This document shows positions 39,301 through 49,972 of a stretch of 64,000 nucleotides of DNA, one piece after another. How positions within the stretch are numbered: position 1 is the first letter of the stretch; each line of letters begins with the position of its first letter. Source of the DNA: Drosophila miranda. Lineage: Eukaryota; Arthropoda; Insecta; Diptera; Drosophilidae. Made by a program: the position numbers and the translations under genes. The notes beneath the pieces were generated by a model that saw only the letters and a program-made list of their open reading frames with translations, was not told where the DNA came from and made no database searches. The DNA lies in contig NC_046673.1 in assembly GCF_003369915.1 (NCBI RefSeq), forward strand, positions 22,745,718 to 22,809,717. The letters run 5' to 3'.

Positions 39301-42300
39301 ACATACAAAAGAATTGGCCGCGTACTCTGGCCTGGAAATGTCCATTAGGGGTGGGGAGGAGCCTGGTTCCTGGGAGTCGTTGCATCTGGACAGAGGGCAA
39401 ACAGAAACCGCAATTGAAACAAAAACGGGACGGACTCTTGTTGGGGTCGTGGCACTCGTCCAAACACAAGGCACAACAAACTTTCAATTGACCTATTTTG
39501 CGGTCGGGCTAAGGGTGCGTGGTGCTTAAGTGCGGGCGGTGGTGCGATGGTGCGGTGGTTGTGTGGTGTTTGCGGTGCCTTGCGGCAATTTAGTCCCGTA
39601 ATACGTATAATGGGCATGGCAACGGCCAGACGACAACATTGTGCTGCAGGAGTCCCCAGGTGACTGGCCGGGAGAATCATGTAGCTCTTTTTTTTTTGCA
39701 TATATTCCGCTTTGCAACAATTTGTGCATGTCAAGCCAATCGAGTGGCGGCCGGCAGGAGGCAGAAGGTAGAAGGTAGAAGGCAGAAGGCAGGCAGAAGG
39801 ACCTGTATACGCACTTCAAATGCCGCATACGTCGTGTGACACCGGCTCTGGCTGTGGCTCTGACTCTGGCTCCGGCGTGAAACTTGTCAGGGTGTTGCAC
39901 TGGAAACGTGATGTTTAATTAATGCACAACGGAATGAAGGGGAGAAGGATGCAGACAACATCAAATGGAGGATGCTGGATAACAGAGATGGGGTTCATGG
40001 GGTTGAGGGTTGTGGGTTGAGTCGCCGTACGAGTTAAACAGTTTTTGTAGAGCTATTAGCAGCCGACTAATGGAGGCTGATGACTATGAGAATGCACTGG
40101 CTGCCTGGCTGGGAATGTAGTTAGGCGCGAGATTGAGTGCAATGATGAGGATGCTGCTGCTGCTGTTTCTCATAATGATGATGATGATGATGATGAGCAG
40201 CTTATGCAATTAGTAAAGTGCTAGAACAAGAACAGCCAGGGGATAATAGACGCCCCAAACGCCAGACACGATGTGACAATTAGATAGGCGTTTGGGGCTG
40301 GTAGATTTTTTTAGAGTGAGAATCATCAGTGATTCCATGTGAATTCGATCGATGAAGAGCTCTTCGCGGAGTCCCATCGATTCCACAACTTTAATTTGAA
40401 GCTTTTTTTGAATCTTAGTCCCAAATCTAATCAAAAGGAAGCTTAACGTAATGGTAGCCCAAGCAATCTCCATATATTCATATCCGTATTCAAATATCGA
40501 ATAAATGATCTCCAAAGAATTCCATCGATTGAAAGGAATCTTCTTTAAGTGATCACCCATCCAAATGATTGAAATATCAATCAACCACCCATCCTACAAA
40601 TCAAATCTTCTATGGGTTCTCCCGCCTCTGGGCTGTGGCTTACCTGACGATCGGCTGATCCTTGATTGTGACTGTGACGGCGGCTGCGGCGGCTGCTGCT
40701 GCCGTCTCCGCTAGCTTGGGTGGACTGCTGACCAGTGGAGGACTGCAGACGCGCGGCGGCGTTGTGATCCTTGGCGGACTGTGCATTTGGCGGGCCTGCT
40801 CCGGCGGCGGACTGCGCATCAGTGGCGGCGAGGGCATGACCGGAGCCCCCTCGCCCACGGGCGGGCTCTGGACACGCTGGGAGCTGGACTTGATGGATGC
40901 CACGGGACTCTTGCCGGAGGATTGCGAGTGCGACTGGGAGTGTGATTGCGACTGCGACTTGATGGATGCCTGCGACTTGATGGATGCCTGCGACTTGAGG
41001 GATGCCTGTGGCGAGAGGACGCCCGCTGCAGTGGCGGAGCGCTGGCTGCCGGTGCGGCTGGGACCGCGACTCTCCGAGAGCTTGGGAGAGCCGCTGCCAG
41101 GAGCGGAATTGGCTGCCATGGCCGCTATGGCCCCGCTGGTGGACATGATGCCGCCGCTGGCGATGCTCGCGGCTCGTGGGGAGCTGATGCTGTCGGCGTG
41201 TCCCTCCTCCCTGTCCACGGATAGGGGATCCTCGTCGTCTTCCTGGGTAATGGGCTCCTCGGAGCGCTCTGGCTCCTCCATGTCCATGCTCAGGGGCGGC
41301 GGAGGAATGAAGAGCCCACGTCCTGCTCCTCCGCCCACGCTGTCCTCATCCAACTCCGCAAAGTGCTCTGGCGGTGGGGCAATGATCGAGGAGGCCGAGT
41401 ACCCGTTGCTCGGTGGAGTGGTAATGGTGGTCGACTCATCCTCGTTGTCCAGCGACCGGCTGTAATCCCTGCCGCTTACGGGCTCTGGTTCTGGTTCTAG
41501 CTCCTCCTTGGGCTCCTGCTCCTGCTCTGGCTCCTCCTCCTCTTGCGTTTCGGGCTCTGGCTCTGGTTCTGGCTCTGGCAGAGATCGTGGATTTGGGGAA
41601 TTGGGCTGTGATTCTTGGTCGCTCTCGGAGGAGGGCGTCAGTGGTGGTATCTGACTGATGTGCTGCGCCGGTGGCGACACCATTCGCGTGAGATTAAGCT
41701 CCGGGCAGGGCGGTGGCGTCACCGGTGGCGAGGGTGAGTTCGAGGGGGATTTGGTCAGGGGCGGGGTGACGTTGCCCTGGACATACGACAGATTTGAGGG
41801 CAGTGGCGGCAATGGTGGTGGCGGTGTGGACTTGTCCTCATCATCATCATCTTCCTCATCCTCCTCTTCCTCAGCCTCCTCATCTGCTGCGGCACCATCA
41901 GCCCCATCCCTAGGCTCCTCTGTCATGGGGGGAGGGGGGATGAGCATCGGCGGCACTGCTGCCGCCTCCTCCGCATCGTCCGTCTCCTCGCCATCGTCGT
42001 CTACGTCCGTCCGCAGGCCGGCATCCTCCATGGGGGAAAGGGGCGGCGGCGGAATGAGCTCAAGCTCCAGCACCGAATTGATGGGCGATCCTGGCGGCGA
42101 GGTGGCGTCCAGACTCATCTCCATATCGAGGCTCAAGTCCAGGCTGAGCTGCGGCTCCGCCTGCGGATGACCGATCATCGGCGGCGGTGTGGGCGTCGGC
42201 GGCATGTCCTCCGCCTCCGTCAGCGTGGGCAGCGGCTGACCGAGCAGCGGCGCCAGCGGCGGTGGTGGCGGTGCCACCAGCAGGAGCATCTCCTCGCTGA

Positions 42301-42517
42301 GTGAGACTGTTGGGAGGGGCGGCGGTGGCAGTGGTGCATCCCCCGCTGTGGTGATGCTGGTGCTGGTGCTTGTGCTGGCGGCGGCCGTGGTGGTCGCGTT
42401 GGTGTCCACCTCCTCGATGTCCGAGTCGATGCCCTGAGCGAAATCCATGTAGAAATTGTCCCGCGAATCACTGGAGCCACGTCGCAGCTTCAGCGACAGA
42501 TCCGGCGAGCTATCCAT
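33368..42517 (-). CDS. otopetrin-family proton channel, paralogue 2 (long N-terminus isoform)
   Basis: Exons in coding order: 42517-40644, 35561-35444, 35100-35004, 34935-34753, 34674-33368 (TGA). Phases agree and give 1192 residues. Residues 1-624 are an exceptionally long acidic, proline-rich cytoplasmic tail with repeated PPPPL blocks, Glu-Pro runs and SQASIK repeats. The following exons encode membrane spans (LYGKLLVVMGVAFPMAEV, YYLYLYIGSMIFLLFMYATL). The last exon holds the rest of the channel: AFGIGSMIYSGLEFGQYF, YKIIARFGLMHMIGTNLAVW, IEYSLICAAILYVMW, KKPGREIVTFMLVVNLAMW and FYGLWAWTIITHVSMPLAI. These match paralogue 1 and the otopetrin family. The start is the first ATG (42517), preceded by AGAGAT. 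Frames upstream of it use only GTG. A proton-channel role follows from family knowledge. Confidence 0.88.
35625..36424 (-). CDS. alternative first coding exon of otopetrin paralogue 2
   Basis: An exon with an acceptor at 36512 (CTGCAACAG) runs to a GTAAGTTG donor at 35624 and ends GC, phase 2. It joins the shared exon at 35561 exactly as the long exon 42517-40644 does. Joining the long exon to this one would instead shift frame and hit a stop, so the two N-termini look mutually exclusive. Translation from ATG 36424 begins MHSTSSSISSSSSSTAEPP. It goes on through a Gln-Pro repeat, a His-rich run, poly-Pro, poly-Gly and a YSRKSYIPAM segment. The isoform would have 834 residues. A 5' UTR exon and promoter must lie between 36.5 and 40.6 kb or further upstream. 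The call rests on frame and splice sites. Confidence 0.72.
36512..40643. other. large intron of otopetrin paralogue 2
   Basis: Intron for the long isoform and probable promoter/5' UTR region for the alternative isoform. No coding exon is recognised. It contains a TG run at about 38430-38448, a GATGAT run at 40174-40196 and a GCAGAAGGTAGAAGGT imperfect tandem near 39760-39800. Confidence 0.6.
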
Positions 42518-42809
42518 ATCTCTCACTCTCTCTTTAGTTTTACTATGGGGTTTCGTGCTGCTTTTTTCTTTTTGTTCTTTTTTCAGGGGAAATACCTTCA
42601 CACTCACGGCTCACATCGGTGGCGCACTCTGTTGCCTGGGCGCAGCGACTGTTGCTGTTTTTTTCTTGCTTTTCTTTTCTTTTGTTCTGTTTTTGCTAGT
42701 TTGCTGTTTTTCTGGTCACTCGTTTTCACTCCATTTCACTGCACGCACATTGTGTGTGTATCCCTGGAATGCACACACAAACACAAACATCAGGAAGAGT
42801 GTCAGGAAG

Positions 42810-42811
<2 letters not shown>

Positions 42812-42847
<36 letters not shown>
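42812..42847. repeat. (CA)n microsatellite
   Basis: About 17 CA units in the non-coding region 5' of otopetrin paralogue 2. Confidence 0.85.
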
Positions 42848-42848
<1 letters not shown>

Positions 42849-44619
42849 ATACCCATACAGAAAGAAAAAGCCAGCAGTCAGCATCCTCGCTCTCTCACTC
42901 CAAAGCTTGCAAATTCCACTTCCACTCTCACTCCCCATACCCACTCCAACTCCCACTCATGCTTTTACTTCCACTCCTGCTCTCTTTTCCAATCAAAAGC
43001 CCGGCTTCTGCTTTCACCACTGCTTGCATGCATATACCGATTTTCTACTCATTCTACTGCTTGCACTCTGCACCATGTCTCTTCCTTTTACAACTGCTTC
43101 CACTCACACTCTAGTTTCTTGTACTGCTTCTTCTACTGCTTGCACTGCTGCTCCACTAAATCTCCGGCTTTTATTAATGCTTTCACTCCAGCTTCCAATA
43201 TTACTCCCACTCTCTTTTTTCTCACTCCATCTCTCTCCCTTTCTCTGTCTCTCTCTTTAGCTGTGTCGAGGGCGGCATGGGGCGTGGCATTGCATTTTGC
43301 TGCGCATTTGACTTTTTACGCAACAAATCCTACACACACACGCATACATATGTACGAAGTCCTGCAACAGTGCCTGCTTTACAGATGTGTGCGTGTAAGT
43401 GCGTAGTTTGATCAACCACCGCCAGGGGGATGGAGGCGGAGAGAGCATTAATTTGGAAGGGGTTGGAGGGGCACGAGCAGGAGCAGGAACAGGAACAGCA
43501 ACGGGAGAAAGACCAGGAGGAGCAGGAGCAGGCCAAACGGTTATCTGGAAAAGTTGTTGCTCTATTTCTCTATTTTCTTTCTGTTTGTTGTTGCTGTTGC
43601 TGTTGTTTGTTTGTTTGTTTGGTGGGAATCTCCGCTGCGGGGTTGTGTGTGTGTGTTCGGAATGAACTTCGGAATATCATGTACATATGAGGCTGTGTGT
43701 GTGTGTGTGTGCAACCCCTCAAAAAAGAGGATACGGATACGGATACTGCGTATGCTTTTGTAGGGCAGGGATTTTTTTGCAAACAACAAAAACCAATGAG
43801 ACTCATTTGCGGCACAGAAAAAAACAAGCAAAAAAAAACACCCACACACATACACACTGAAGACCGTTAAGAGGGACTGTTAGAAAGCCCATATACTCCT
43901 CTTGGAGGGGAACCGTGAAGAATCCCTTGGATGGCAGTACATACTGGATGGAAGCCCTTTAAAAGCCATACACACACTCTTTACACACACACGCACGCAC
44001 ACTCCCGTAAAACCGGATGAATACAGTTCAAATTGCTGCATACCGTTACTCCTGTTCATAGGAGAGAGTACCGTACCGTACCCCTTTGTACCGCCAGATG
44101 GACACCAATCTGATCTGTTCTGTTCTGACAAATTAAGGAATTTATATGCTTTTTTGCCAATAGACAGACCGTTAGACGTTAGACGCCTTTCCCTCTTCCA
44201 GGATCTTCTCCTCCTTTTTTTACACTGCACTCTGCACTTCGCACTGCATTGCGGTTCGGTTCCTTCGCATGAGTCGCGAGACTCGGTCTCAGTTATGGTT
44301 TCTGTTTCGCTGTCGGTTTCCGTTTCGGTTTCGGTTTCGGTCCGGGGCATATACAAACGGGCTTTACGGGGCCACACCACACACAACCAACACACCCAAC
44401 ACACTCAAACACTCACACACTCTGGACAAAAACACACACTTACACGGAGCGCCTGTCGCAGTAGTCGACTCCTGCTGCGGCGGCACTTAATTCTAGAATG
44501 AAACGCCATCGGTTCGGGGCGGCAGTACGAAGCCAAAGCTGCGCCATTAGACGACGACAACAACGGCTACAGCCCCACAGTACCCACAGCACAGCCTCTC
44601 CTCTGGTATCAAAGAGAGT

Positions 44620-44644
44620 GTGAGAGAGAGAGAGAGAGAGAGAG
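44620..44644. repeat. (GA)n microsatellite
   Basis: A GA dinucleotide run upstream of otopetrin paralogue 2. Confidence 0.8.
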
Positions 44645-45659
44645 CAGGGCAGCGAGAGCGCAGCTGCTGGAGAAGAGAACAAAGCAAAAGCAGTGCACAG
44701 ACATATGTAGGACAGAGGAGAGGGGGAACGAACGGTGGTTGTCAAACACAATTGAACCGAGCCGGGATTCATAACTACGCACTTGACCGTGTTACGCTCC
44801 GTACTTGTGAGAGCTGGCATCGTATCGTATCCTATTTGAAGCCTGAAGGCTTATGGATAATGTGTGTCATGCCTTTAAGCACTATCCCTACCATTCCTTG
44901 ATATAATAAACAATTGCTAAGATATTGTATTTCAATAATGCAAAACAGATTATACATTTTTAGATCTCTCTATCCCATTGTGCTCTGAAGGGTGGACGTG
45001 CTATGGAGCGGCGCGGGGGGGATCTGTGAGCGTGTGAAAAGTGTCACTACGTTGTGATGCCTCAATTGTGACTCGTTTGTGGAGCATCGAGAGCAATAGA
45101 ACCCGAACGAGCCGAACCGGTAACAACAGAAGTGCGCAGCACCCCCCCAACATGGCATCCCCAATCCCAATCGCGTTCTCATCTGCGTGTTGCCCTGGGA
45201 TACCACTCTGGCTGTGCTGGAATGTCGCTTACATCAAGGGAATTAGAGAGATGAAACAAAAGCGAAAGAGAGACAGGTGGCGAGAGTAGAAGGGGTTCTG
45301 GTGTCAGTGCGTCTCATTGTTGGGCCTCGGAGCCTGCGTAATGAGGAAAACGAATGAGGAAATTCAGCCAGGACTGTCAACTGTGTTGAAACGAATCGGA
45401 ACTGCCATTTTGTGGAGGAATTCTTCCTGTTATTAAACCATAAGAAATGAACAAAACCTTTTTCACCCCTCTAGCTAGTTGGCTCTTTTTGTACGCTTTT
45501 ACTTAACACCTTGGAGTATTTGAGGGGTTCATAAGAATTTGGTACCTATTGACATTAATTTACAATCATAAATAGGGTTCTCTTTGGCATATACCAGATA
45601 TGTACTGCACTTTCATACTTTCAAATTTAAAATCAAACTAACAAAGCAGTTCCGAACGC

Positions 45660-45750
45660 AGTGCACTGCTTGCATGCAGTGGCAGGCGAAGGAGTGAACA
45701 GCGTGTAGTAAACTGCTTGCATACAGTGGCGGGCGAAAGAGTGCCCACAG
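45660..45750. repeat. two-copy imperfect tandem repeat with palindromic core
   Basis: Two ~33-base units share the pattern ACTGCTTGCATGCAGTGGC then GGCGAA-GAGTG. One starts near 45665 and the other near 45713. The core ACTGCTTGCATGCAGT is nearly self-complementary. No function is known. Confidence 0.65.
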
Positions 45751-46185
45751 CGAGCAGCCCACTCCAGATAAAGATTCCAATTCATGCGAAATTCTACCCG
45801 CAGCTGATGATTGGGGAGGGGAGGTTCTTATCTCACAAATATAATGCAGATAAGTAAGGGCGCTAGTAAAAAATATTTTATTGCTTGACGCACACAAAGA
45901 GCGAAAATGTAATATTAAAAGTCCTAAACAGGGAATCGTGGAATCATATCAGAACAATTTTTAATGGTTAATCCAGGTATTGGGGTTAATAGGGGGATTA
46001 CAACAAATAAAGATCATCGGGGACCACTTAAACAGACGATAATTTGGTAACATAATCATACATATATAAGTAATTATATATATATCTATATAGTATATAC
46101 AGACAAACATCGGCTTCAGATCTACTGGTACATTACATATTATCACAATGGACGGCGATGGGCGGACCCCCGCCTCCCGCAGCTC

Positions 46186-46905
46186 CTAGATGCCGCAGCA
46201 GGAACGCTGGCCGGTTCCAGTGTCGTCACCGTTGCCCTCCTCTCCTTCCGACACACTCACGGCGTCGCTCGCATCTAACCGCAGGAGGTTCGGGGGCTCA
46301 GCGTCCCGCTCCCGCTGGCATAGATGCTCCAACATCAGCTGGGTGAGCAGCTCGAAGATCTCGGCCACGCCCTCGTTTTCCTTGGCTGACGCCTCTAGGT
46401 ACTGGGCGCCCACCGTCTGGGCGTACTGGCGGGCGTCCTCGTAACCGATGGCCCGCTGCTCCTCCAGATCAGTCTTGTTGCCCACGATGATGAGGGAGAT
46501 CTCGGTGCCGCGCATCTGTTTCAGCTCGCGCACCCACGACTTGACCTTCTGGAAGGAGTCCTGGTCGGTGATGTCGTACACCAGCAGCGCTCCGTCCGAG
46601 CCACGGTAGTAGATGGGGCCCAGCGCATGGAAGCGCTCCTGCCCGGCAGTGTCCCAGATGTTCAGTTGGGCCCGCCGCTCATCGGGCAGCGTCACCTTCT
46701 TGGTCACGAACGATGCCTGCAGAGTGCTCAGGTGCTGGGGGTTAAACTTGTCCTCCATGTAGCGCAGCACCAGCGACGTCTTGCCCACGCAGCCTGCAAG
46801 AATCGTAATCGTAGTCGCATCGAATGGATTTCAGGACTCACCTTCGCCCAGCAGCACCGCCTTGAAGTTCAGGGTGGGACCGCTCCTGCTCCTACGCGAG
46901 CTCAT
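46186..46905 (-). CDS. Rab21: Rab21 small GTPase
   Basis: An endosomal Rab GTPase; Rab21 family members act in early-endosome traffic and integrin endocytosis. Exon 1 (46905-46842) encodes MSSRRSRSGPTLNFKAVLLGE and ends in phase 1 at GTGAGT. Exon 2 (46793-46186, TAG) follows a TTCTTGCAG acceptor. Together they give 223 residues. All G motifs are present: GEGCVGKTS (G1, across the splice), WDTAGQERFHALGPIYYR (G3, with the HALGPIYYR signature of Rab21), GNKTDLEEQ (G4) and LEASAKENEG (G5). The C-terminus, QRSCCGI, is a CCXX-type geranylgeranylation signal. The intron is 48 nt. The upstream side lacks a nearby gene on the same strand, and a CGGTCACCCTG-like Motif-1 element lies near 47149. Confidence 0.96.
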
Positions 46906-47144
46906 TGTTCTCCGCTTAATTAACCAACTTTTACTGGCTTATTTTAAACTTTTAATTTTGTTTTGGTCATGGAGGATCCATAAAATGAGACGTCACTCTG
47001 ATTTTCTTGCCACCATGTCTAGCTCACACACCTTGCAAATTGTACACTTTTCATAGTATTTTCTAGTACATTCCAGTGTATTTTAAGACGCGTTGTGGAC
47101 CACCCTCTTGTCGAATGCACCAATGTAGAAATACCACTTAGAGC

Positions 47145-47275
47145 AGGGTGACCGTTTACGGTATTTTTAATACTTTCCGGTATTTTTTGGCGTCCAAAAT
47201 GAGCCGACGGTATATTTTCGGTATATCGGTATATTTCGGTATATTAAGCAATTTTTCGGTATATAAAAATGACAA
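47145..47275. promoter_or_regulatory. Motif-1-like site plus CGGTATAT array, Rab21 upstream region
   Basis: GCAGGGTGACCG reads CGGTCACCCTG on the minus strand, one base from the Drosophila core-promoter Motif 1 (YGGTCACACTR). It is followed by at least five GGTAT(A/T)TT units. The site lies about 250 bases upstream of the Rab21 start on its coding strand, a sensible promoter position. Any protein binding the array is unknown to me. Confidence 0.45.
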
Positions 47276-47357
47276 AAATGTTTGCAAAATGTTTGCAAAA
47301 TGTTATTAGATTATTAAATGAAATGAATGAAACAATTATTTCGAATAGCCCAATCAA

Positions 47358-48497
47358 GTAGGAAATAGATTCACCAATCGTATAAAATTATGTGGGCATG
47401 GCTAAATGTTCTATATAGCTAGTAATATTCGACGGAAGATCAAAAACGAGGAATATGATACATTTTCGGTATTTTTTAGAGTGGGACCGTATATTTTATT
47501 GGGACTTTCTCTCTATTTTGTGATGGGATATCCTCTCTTCGTGGAGGGATTTTTCCCCGCCACAATGTCCTTTTTCTCTCAACAATGTCCCTTACATTCC
47601 ATACTCACTTACTACTCACTTACGTTTTCTTACGTTTTATGTTGCTGGCAGCATTAATTTGTATGGGCCAGACTCATGTGCCGTGAAATCGAGCAGCACT
47701 GTTCCACAACATTGCGCGGATTGAGCAACATTTTGCATACCCTGGGAAATGGATGTTATGGAACTGAGAAAATGTTTGTCATCCCAGGCAAAAACAATTT
47801 ATTTTCAATATACTTTAATATTATTCAATATTATTTAATATTATTTTCAATATTTCAATGATATTTTAAAGCTTATTGTCTTCTTGTAGGGACCATGAAT
47901 AGGTATCAGGATCGAGATATACATATATACAAAACACTCATCATATACATGAATATGTCTAAAAAATGTCAATTTGAGAAAAGGTCTTTATTAGTTACGT
48001 TTTATCTGCATATCAATATATATACTTTCATACAAAAATCACAAAATAGGGTATACAAAGGCCTAGACTACGGCTTACACGCAATATAGCGACTCTTTTT
48101 TTTTTTTGAACTTTTTCGTTTAAACCTTTTTTTACAATGAATACAATAAAAGCAAGGATAAAAACTATCCAATCTTGTAGAAAATTTATTCATCAATGGG
48201 ATAAAACTATGTGGGCATTGCTGAGATATTTAGTTAGTCAGCATTATTCAATGGAATATCAAAATTGAGCAATTCCCTTTTTCGTTTGTTTTGATTGACC
48301 TATTTCGCTATTTGTTTTTTGTTTGACTTATTTCGCTAAAACCTCTTTTTCGCGAAATGCAATAAATGCAAGTATTAAGAATACACCAGTTAAATAGAAA
48401 ATTGATTTATCAATCGTATAAAATTCTGATGGCATGGCTAAATGTTCTATATAGCTAGTAATATTCGTCGGAATATCAAAAACGAGGAATATGTAAA
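47358..48497. repeat. three-copy ~105-base module
   Basis: Copies lie at about 47358-47458, 48176-48270 and 48397-48497. Copies 1 and 3 share a long stretch including GGCATGGCTAAATGTTCTAT and AATATTCG-CGGAA-ATCAAAAACG. Copy 2 is more diverged but collinear. Copies 2 and 3 lie within a ~220-base tandem that also repeats upstream sequence (CAATAAA-GCAAG). There is no coding potential. This could be a degenerate mobile-element remnant or a satellite-like block; no terminal repeats were recognised. Confidence 0.65.
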
Positions 48498-48905
48498 ATA
48501 AAAGTTAAATTCGTCAGTATATTTACGGTATATTTTTGAAATGAGGCGGTATATTTTGGTATATTTCTGAGTTTTAGCTTATCGATATGTCCGATAACAT
48601 TGGTTTCTAAGGGTCGGCCACATTAAAAACTAGCCAAAAAATAAATAAATAAATAACAAGTAAATAAGGTAATTATTGCTGTCTGAGGTGATAAAGGGGC
48701 CGGATAATCATAAAACTAAAATGCTTTGTTTTTTCTTTCTTTTTGCTATTGCGTTCCCACACACATCGCTCCCACTCTCTCTCTCTCTCTTCCCCCCTCC
48801 CTCCATCAACTTTTCTACCAATCAATCATCGAATGTGAAAATTTTGATGCCGTTTAAGCCTGGCTTATTACGTATCCGTCTCTCCCATGCGATCATTGCA
48901 GCGCC

Positions 48906-49085
48906 ATGGATCTGGTGGACATTGATCAGGTCTTGGATAACCTGGAATTACGCATTGCCGCCGACGAGCAGGAGAGCAGGAATGCAGCAGCAGCGGCAGC
49001 AGCAGCAGCATCAGCTGCAGCAGCGGCGTCAGTGGCAGCTGCAACGGTAGACTCTACGCCCACGCGCCCACTAGGAGACGGAGCC
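48906..49085 (+). CDS. orphan first exon with poly-Ala tract (unknown protein)
   Basis: After a good acceptor (CGATCATTGCAG at 48890-48901) an ATG in strong context (CGCCATGG) opens a frame beginning [20 protein letters not shown]. An Ala tract follows, encoded largely by GCAGCAGC repeats, then [13 protein letters not shown]. Codon use up to about 49085 is coding-like. Beyond that the same frame enters the wrecked arrow-like segment and loses sense. No strong donor is visible between 49040 and 49110 (the best strings are CGGTAGAC and GGGTGGAA). It may be the first exon of the small membrane-protein gene ending at 50489, interrupted by the arrow-like insertion, or a relic. I do not recognise the protein. 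Confidence 0.45.
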
Positions 49086-49129
49086 AGTGCTTCCAATGAG
49101 GGTGGAACAGCTGTTCGTCGGAAAACTAC

Positions 49130-49907
49130 ATCTGGACACCGGCGTCTTCAGGATTCTGGCGTTTGGTGCGATGGAAAGACCGACAAGGTCGCGTGTGCCG
49201 TGGGGAATGGGGCCTGCTTCACCTCTGCCTGTACCGGCAGTCGGGGTCGCCTGCCTGGATGGCAGCAGTCGGCGCGTACTCTTGTGGAAGAAGGTGGAGA
49301 AGCCGCGTACCCTGGTCTTCGAGCCGCGTCGCGGCTACATATACTGGACAGAGTCGCCCTCGGACTCCATACGCCGCGCCACGATGGACGGATCCGAGCT
49401 GCAATCATGGCCGGGAGCTCATATTCGACCAGGAGACGAGACGCCTCTACTGGATGGCAAGAAGCGTCGGATACTGGTTGCCAGCTAGGACTACGTGTAC
49501 TGGAGCGACTGGAGCACCGCAGACATTTATCAAGACGGGCCAGCCGCAGCCGCAGCCTCGCCAAAAACGTGCCCTGCATCCCCCCCAGCTACGACAGACT
49601 GCCCAAATGTGCCGCTGCCGGTGTCCTGGCATGTCCATGAAAGCGAGGCGTCTGCTCTTCTCGACAGATGTCGGCAGCCATCAGGCCATCATTCGGGCCC
49701 GAGTCGATGGCAATGAGCGTGTGGAGCTGGAAGGAGTCACGGCGCTGGCCCTGGACTAACATATACCATGCGTATCGAAGTTATAGACATCGATGGAAAG
49801 AACAAGTAAGCAACGAATATGGGGATCCTTTAGACACAAGTGTAATCCCCTGCTCCCTTGTTTCGATGCACATCTCGCAGGTAATCAACATTGCCGCCTT
49901 GGGGTGA
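49130..49907 (+). pseudogene. arrow/LRP5-6-like fragment, frameshifted and stop-containing
   Basis: Fragments in all three plus frames match one LRP5/6-type receptor in collinear order. There is an EGF-like remnant (HLCLYRQSG, ~49205). A YWTD block follows ([18 protein letters not shown], ~49302-49360, and MDGSELQ). Next come [12 protein letters not shown] (~49420) and DYVYWSDWSTADIYQ (~49489). TTDCPNVPLPV (~49591) follows, then RLLFSTDVGSHQAIIRARVD and VTALALD (~49645-49758). The last two are RIEVIDIDGKNK (~49771) and MHISQVINIAALG (~49869). This spans EGF2 to propeller 4 of a Wnt co-receptor. There is an in-frame TAG at 49486-49488, at least four frameshifts and missing connecting segments. 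An ~50-base non-coding stretch with a GTAAGC start follows GKNK, suggesting a retained intron and so a DNA-level copy rather than a retrocopy. It is not functional as a receptor. Confidence 0.8.
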
Positions 49908-49972
49908 GGAATGGGTACGTACCATGCATATCCGGCAACCGGGCTGGGAAACTAATTCATAATTAATTATAG

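Larger units (their letters stand above)
42518..46185. other. upstream region of otopetrin paralogue 2 and 3' flank of Rab21
   Basis: No coding exon was found. On the minus strand this is promoter and 5' UTR sequence for the long otopetrin isoform. The left part (42520-43260) is CT-rich on the plus strand. Microsatellites include CA at 42812-42847 and GA at 44620-44644. A two-copy tandem lies at 45650-45750. Sequence from about 45900 to 46185 should be the Rab21 3' UTR. Confidence 0.6.
46906..48905. other. intergenic region with CGGTATAT arrays
   Basis: No coding exon was found. It holds the Rab21 5' flank, two arrays of CGGTATAT-type repeats (about 47160-47270 and 48510-48575), three copies of a ~105-base module, and an acceptor (CATTGCAG at 48894-48901) in front of the next plus-strand exon. 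Confidence 0.65.
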
